From: Akkermansia sp.
GTDB lineage: Bacteria; Verrucomicrobiota; Verrucomicrobiia; Verrucomicrobiales; Akkermansiaceae
Direction: 5' to 3'
DNA length: 5,829 nucleotides
Assembly (NCBI GenBank): GCA_020047775.1
Contig: JAIFNK010000219.1
Span: forward strand, 1-5,829
Shown here: positions 4,943-5,829 of the stretch, in pieces
Position numbering within the stretch: the first letter of the stretch is position 1
How the letters are laid out: each line of letters opens with the position of its first letter
Made by a program: the position numbers and the translations under genes
The notes under the pieces: model-generated
What the model was told of the DNA's origin: nothing
Database searches by the model: none
The model's input: only the letters and a program-made list of their open reading frames with translations

Positions 4943-5829
4943 TTAGGGGTGGGCATGGCGGTTGGAAACCGCCGCTACGGTGACGCTGGTGAAGCCGAGG
5001 CCGGTGGAGGCGTCGCCGCCGAATTGGAAGACTTTCTCCGTGGTGACTTTGGCGGCGAATTCGTCGAGGGCGCGATCTGCGGTTTTGCTTTGGAGTTCGC
5101 CGTTGGGGACACGGCTGTTGGTGGCGCTCAGGACGGAGTAGAAGAGCGTGTCGGCGGGGACGTTTTCCTGATTGAATAGTCCGCCATCTTCGGCGGTGCC
5201 GGTTTCATCGGAAATGCGGACGTGTTGGGCGATCTCGCAGGCGGTGGTGGCGAAGTGGGACAGGGTGCCGTTGGAGACGATGACGAGGCGGTCGGCGATG
5301 GATTGGAAGAGATCGTCCGGGATGAGTTTTGAGATTTCGGCAGCGAGATCCGCGGGGTAGGTGCCGGTGTGGGTGAAGCAGTATTCTTCGAGGACGATTT
5401 GGTTGCCGATGGCGAGGGGGCCGTCGGTTTTGAAAATGGCGTGGTCGTCTTTGACTTCATCCGGGATAGCTGAGGAAAGAACGCCGTCACGTTTGGCGCG
5501 CTGGAGGAGGAGCGGGCAGGTGATCCAGGCGAAGGAGCCTCTGGCGGAGCGGAGCGGGAAGGCGAGGAGGCGGGCTTCCGAAAAGATGAGGGAGCCGGCG
5601 AAGGCGGGCTTGTCGTTGTCGGAACCGAAGAGCCAGGCGGATTCGGAAAACTTGCCGCCTTTACTGACGCGGACATTTTTGATTTTGCCGTCTTTGTCGG
5701 GAGTTTCCTCGACCAGCGTCCCATTCCAATGATCGGCGAAACTGCCTTTGAGGGAGGTGGCGGGGATGATGGGGAACCCCGTATGCCGCTCGCGCTGGAT
5801 CGGCTGGTCGATGGCACCGACGGAGGCTC
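4943..5829 (-). CDS. cmr4: Type III-B CRISPR backbone RNase Cmr4, 5' end missing
   Basis: Cmr4 is the Cas7-like backbone subunit that binds the crRNA and cuts target RNA at 6-nt intervals. The frame enters at the window edge, with complete codons from 5827, and runs 294 codons to TAA at 4945-4943. By comparison with Pyrococcus Cmr4 only about 19 N-terminal residues are missing. The visible start, SVGAIDQPIQRERHTGFPII, aligns with the Pyrococcus GVVDQPIQRERHTGFPVI, and its Asp (codon 5809-5807) corresponds to catalytic D26. Further family segments are SLKGSF, WLFGSD, LLAFPLRSARGSFAWITCPL, LEEYCF, VRISDETGTAEDGGLFNQE, DTLFYSVL and the glycine loop FQFGGDASTGLGF near the C-terminus. The last residues, after TSV, are encoded by a palindrome. 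A long GTG-started frame over 5128-5817 on the same strand is an out-of-frame shadow. Confidence 0.95.
   Translation of the reverse strand, partial: ASVGAIDQPIQRERHTGFPIIPATSLKGSFADHWNGTLVEETPDKDGKIKNVRVSKGGKFSESAWLFGSDNDKPAFAGSLIFSEARLLAFPLRSARGSFAWITCPLLLQRAKRDGVLSSAIPDEVKDDHAIFKTDGPLAIGNQIVLEEYCFTHTGTYPADLAAEISKLIPDDLFQSIADRLVIVSNGTLSHFATTACEIAQHVRISDETGTAEDGGLFNQENVPADTLFYSVLSATNSRVPNGELQSKTADRALDEFAAKVTTEKVFQFGGDASTGLGFTSVTVAAVSNRHAHP
4957..4973. repeat. Palindrome in the last codons of cmr4
   Basis: GGCGGTT (4957-4963) pairs perfectly with AACCGCC (4967-4973) around a 3-nt loop. It lies 11-30 nt before the cmr4 stop and encodes part of the terminal tail VAAVSNRHAHP. It could be a dispersed repeat that replaced the native C-terminus, or an RNA hairpin near the cmr4-cmr5 junction. 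No T-tract follows, so it is not a classical terminator. Confidence 0.5.

Noticed and set aside
5128..5817. A 229-codon minus-strand open frame
   Set aside because: It is a Ser/Pro-rich shadow; the frame beside it gives unmistakable Cmr4 sequence.
1..5829. A CRISPR array or adaptation genes
   Set aside because: No regularly spaced direct repeats of 24-40 nt and no Cas1 or Cas2 sequence are present in any frame I read.

Overview
The window carries part of a type III-B (Cmr) CRISPR-Cas effector operon, read entirely on the minus strand, so transcription runs from high to low coordinates. The order along the transcript is cmr4 (5' end cut by the window edge), cmr5, a Phd/VapB-type antitoxin, a VapC-type PIN toxin, cmr6, cmr1, a predicted nucleotidyltransferase of unknown role, a 70-residue orphan protein, and the start of a CARF-domain protein of the Can2/Card1 (DUF1887) family that runs off the low-coordinate edge. 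Coding density is nearly complete: gaps between genes are 8, 31, 3, 5, 7, 23, -4 and 50 nt. No stretch over 300 bases lacks a gene. No CRISPR array, cas1, cas2, cas6, cas10/cmr2 or cmr3 lies in the window; cmr2 and cmr3 would be expected beyond the high-coordinate edge.

How the parts should work together, from family knowledge: Cmr4 forms the crRNA-bound backbone and cleaves target RNA; Cmr5 is the small subunit; Cmr6 and Cmr1 cap the end of the complex that binds the crRNA 3' region. The absent Cmr2/Cas10 would make cyclic oligoadenylate, which the CARF protein at the low end would sense to switch on its nuclease. The catalytic Asp of Cmr4 is present, so target RNA cleavage is predicted to be intact.

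Two parts are not explained by standard Cmr biology. First, a complete toxin-antitoxin pair sits between cmr5 and cmr6, with its own plausible promoter/operator overlapping the end of cmr5. Second, a nucleotidyltransferase-fold protein and a small orphan protein, joined by an ATGA start/stop overlap, lie between cmr1 and the CARF effector. This pair is the best candidate here for an undescribed CRISPR ancillary module.

The organism is likely a GC-rich Gram-negative bacterium. Three palindromic repeat-like elements lie inside coding sequence (two in cmr6, one at the end of cmr4), and none of the starts has a strong Shine-Dalgarno sequence. The palindromes resemble dispersed repeats I associate with Verrucomicrobiota and Planctomycetes, so I lean to Verrucomicrobiota, but this is recall and not a search result.
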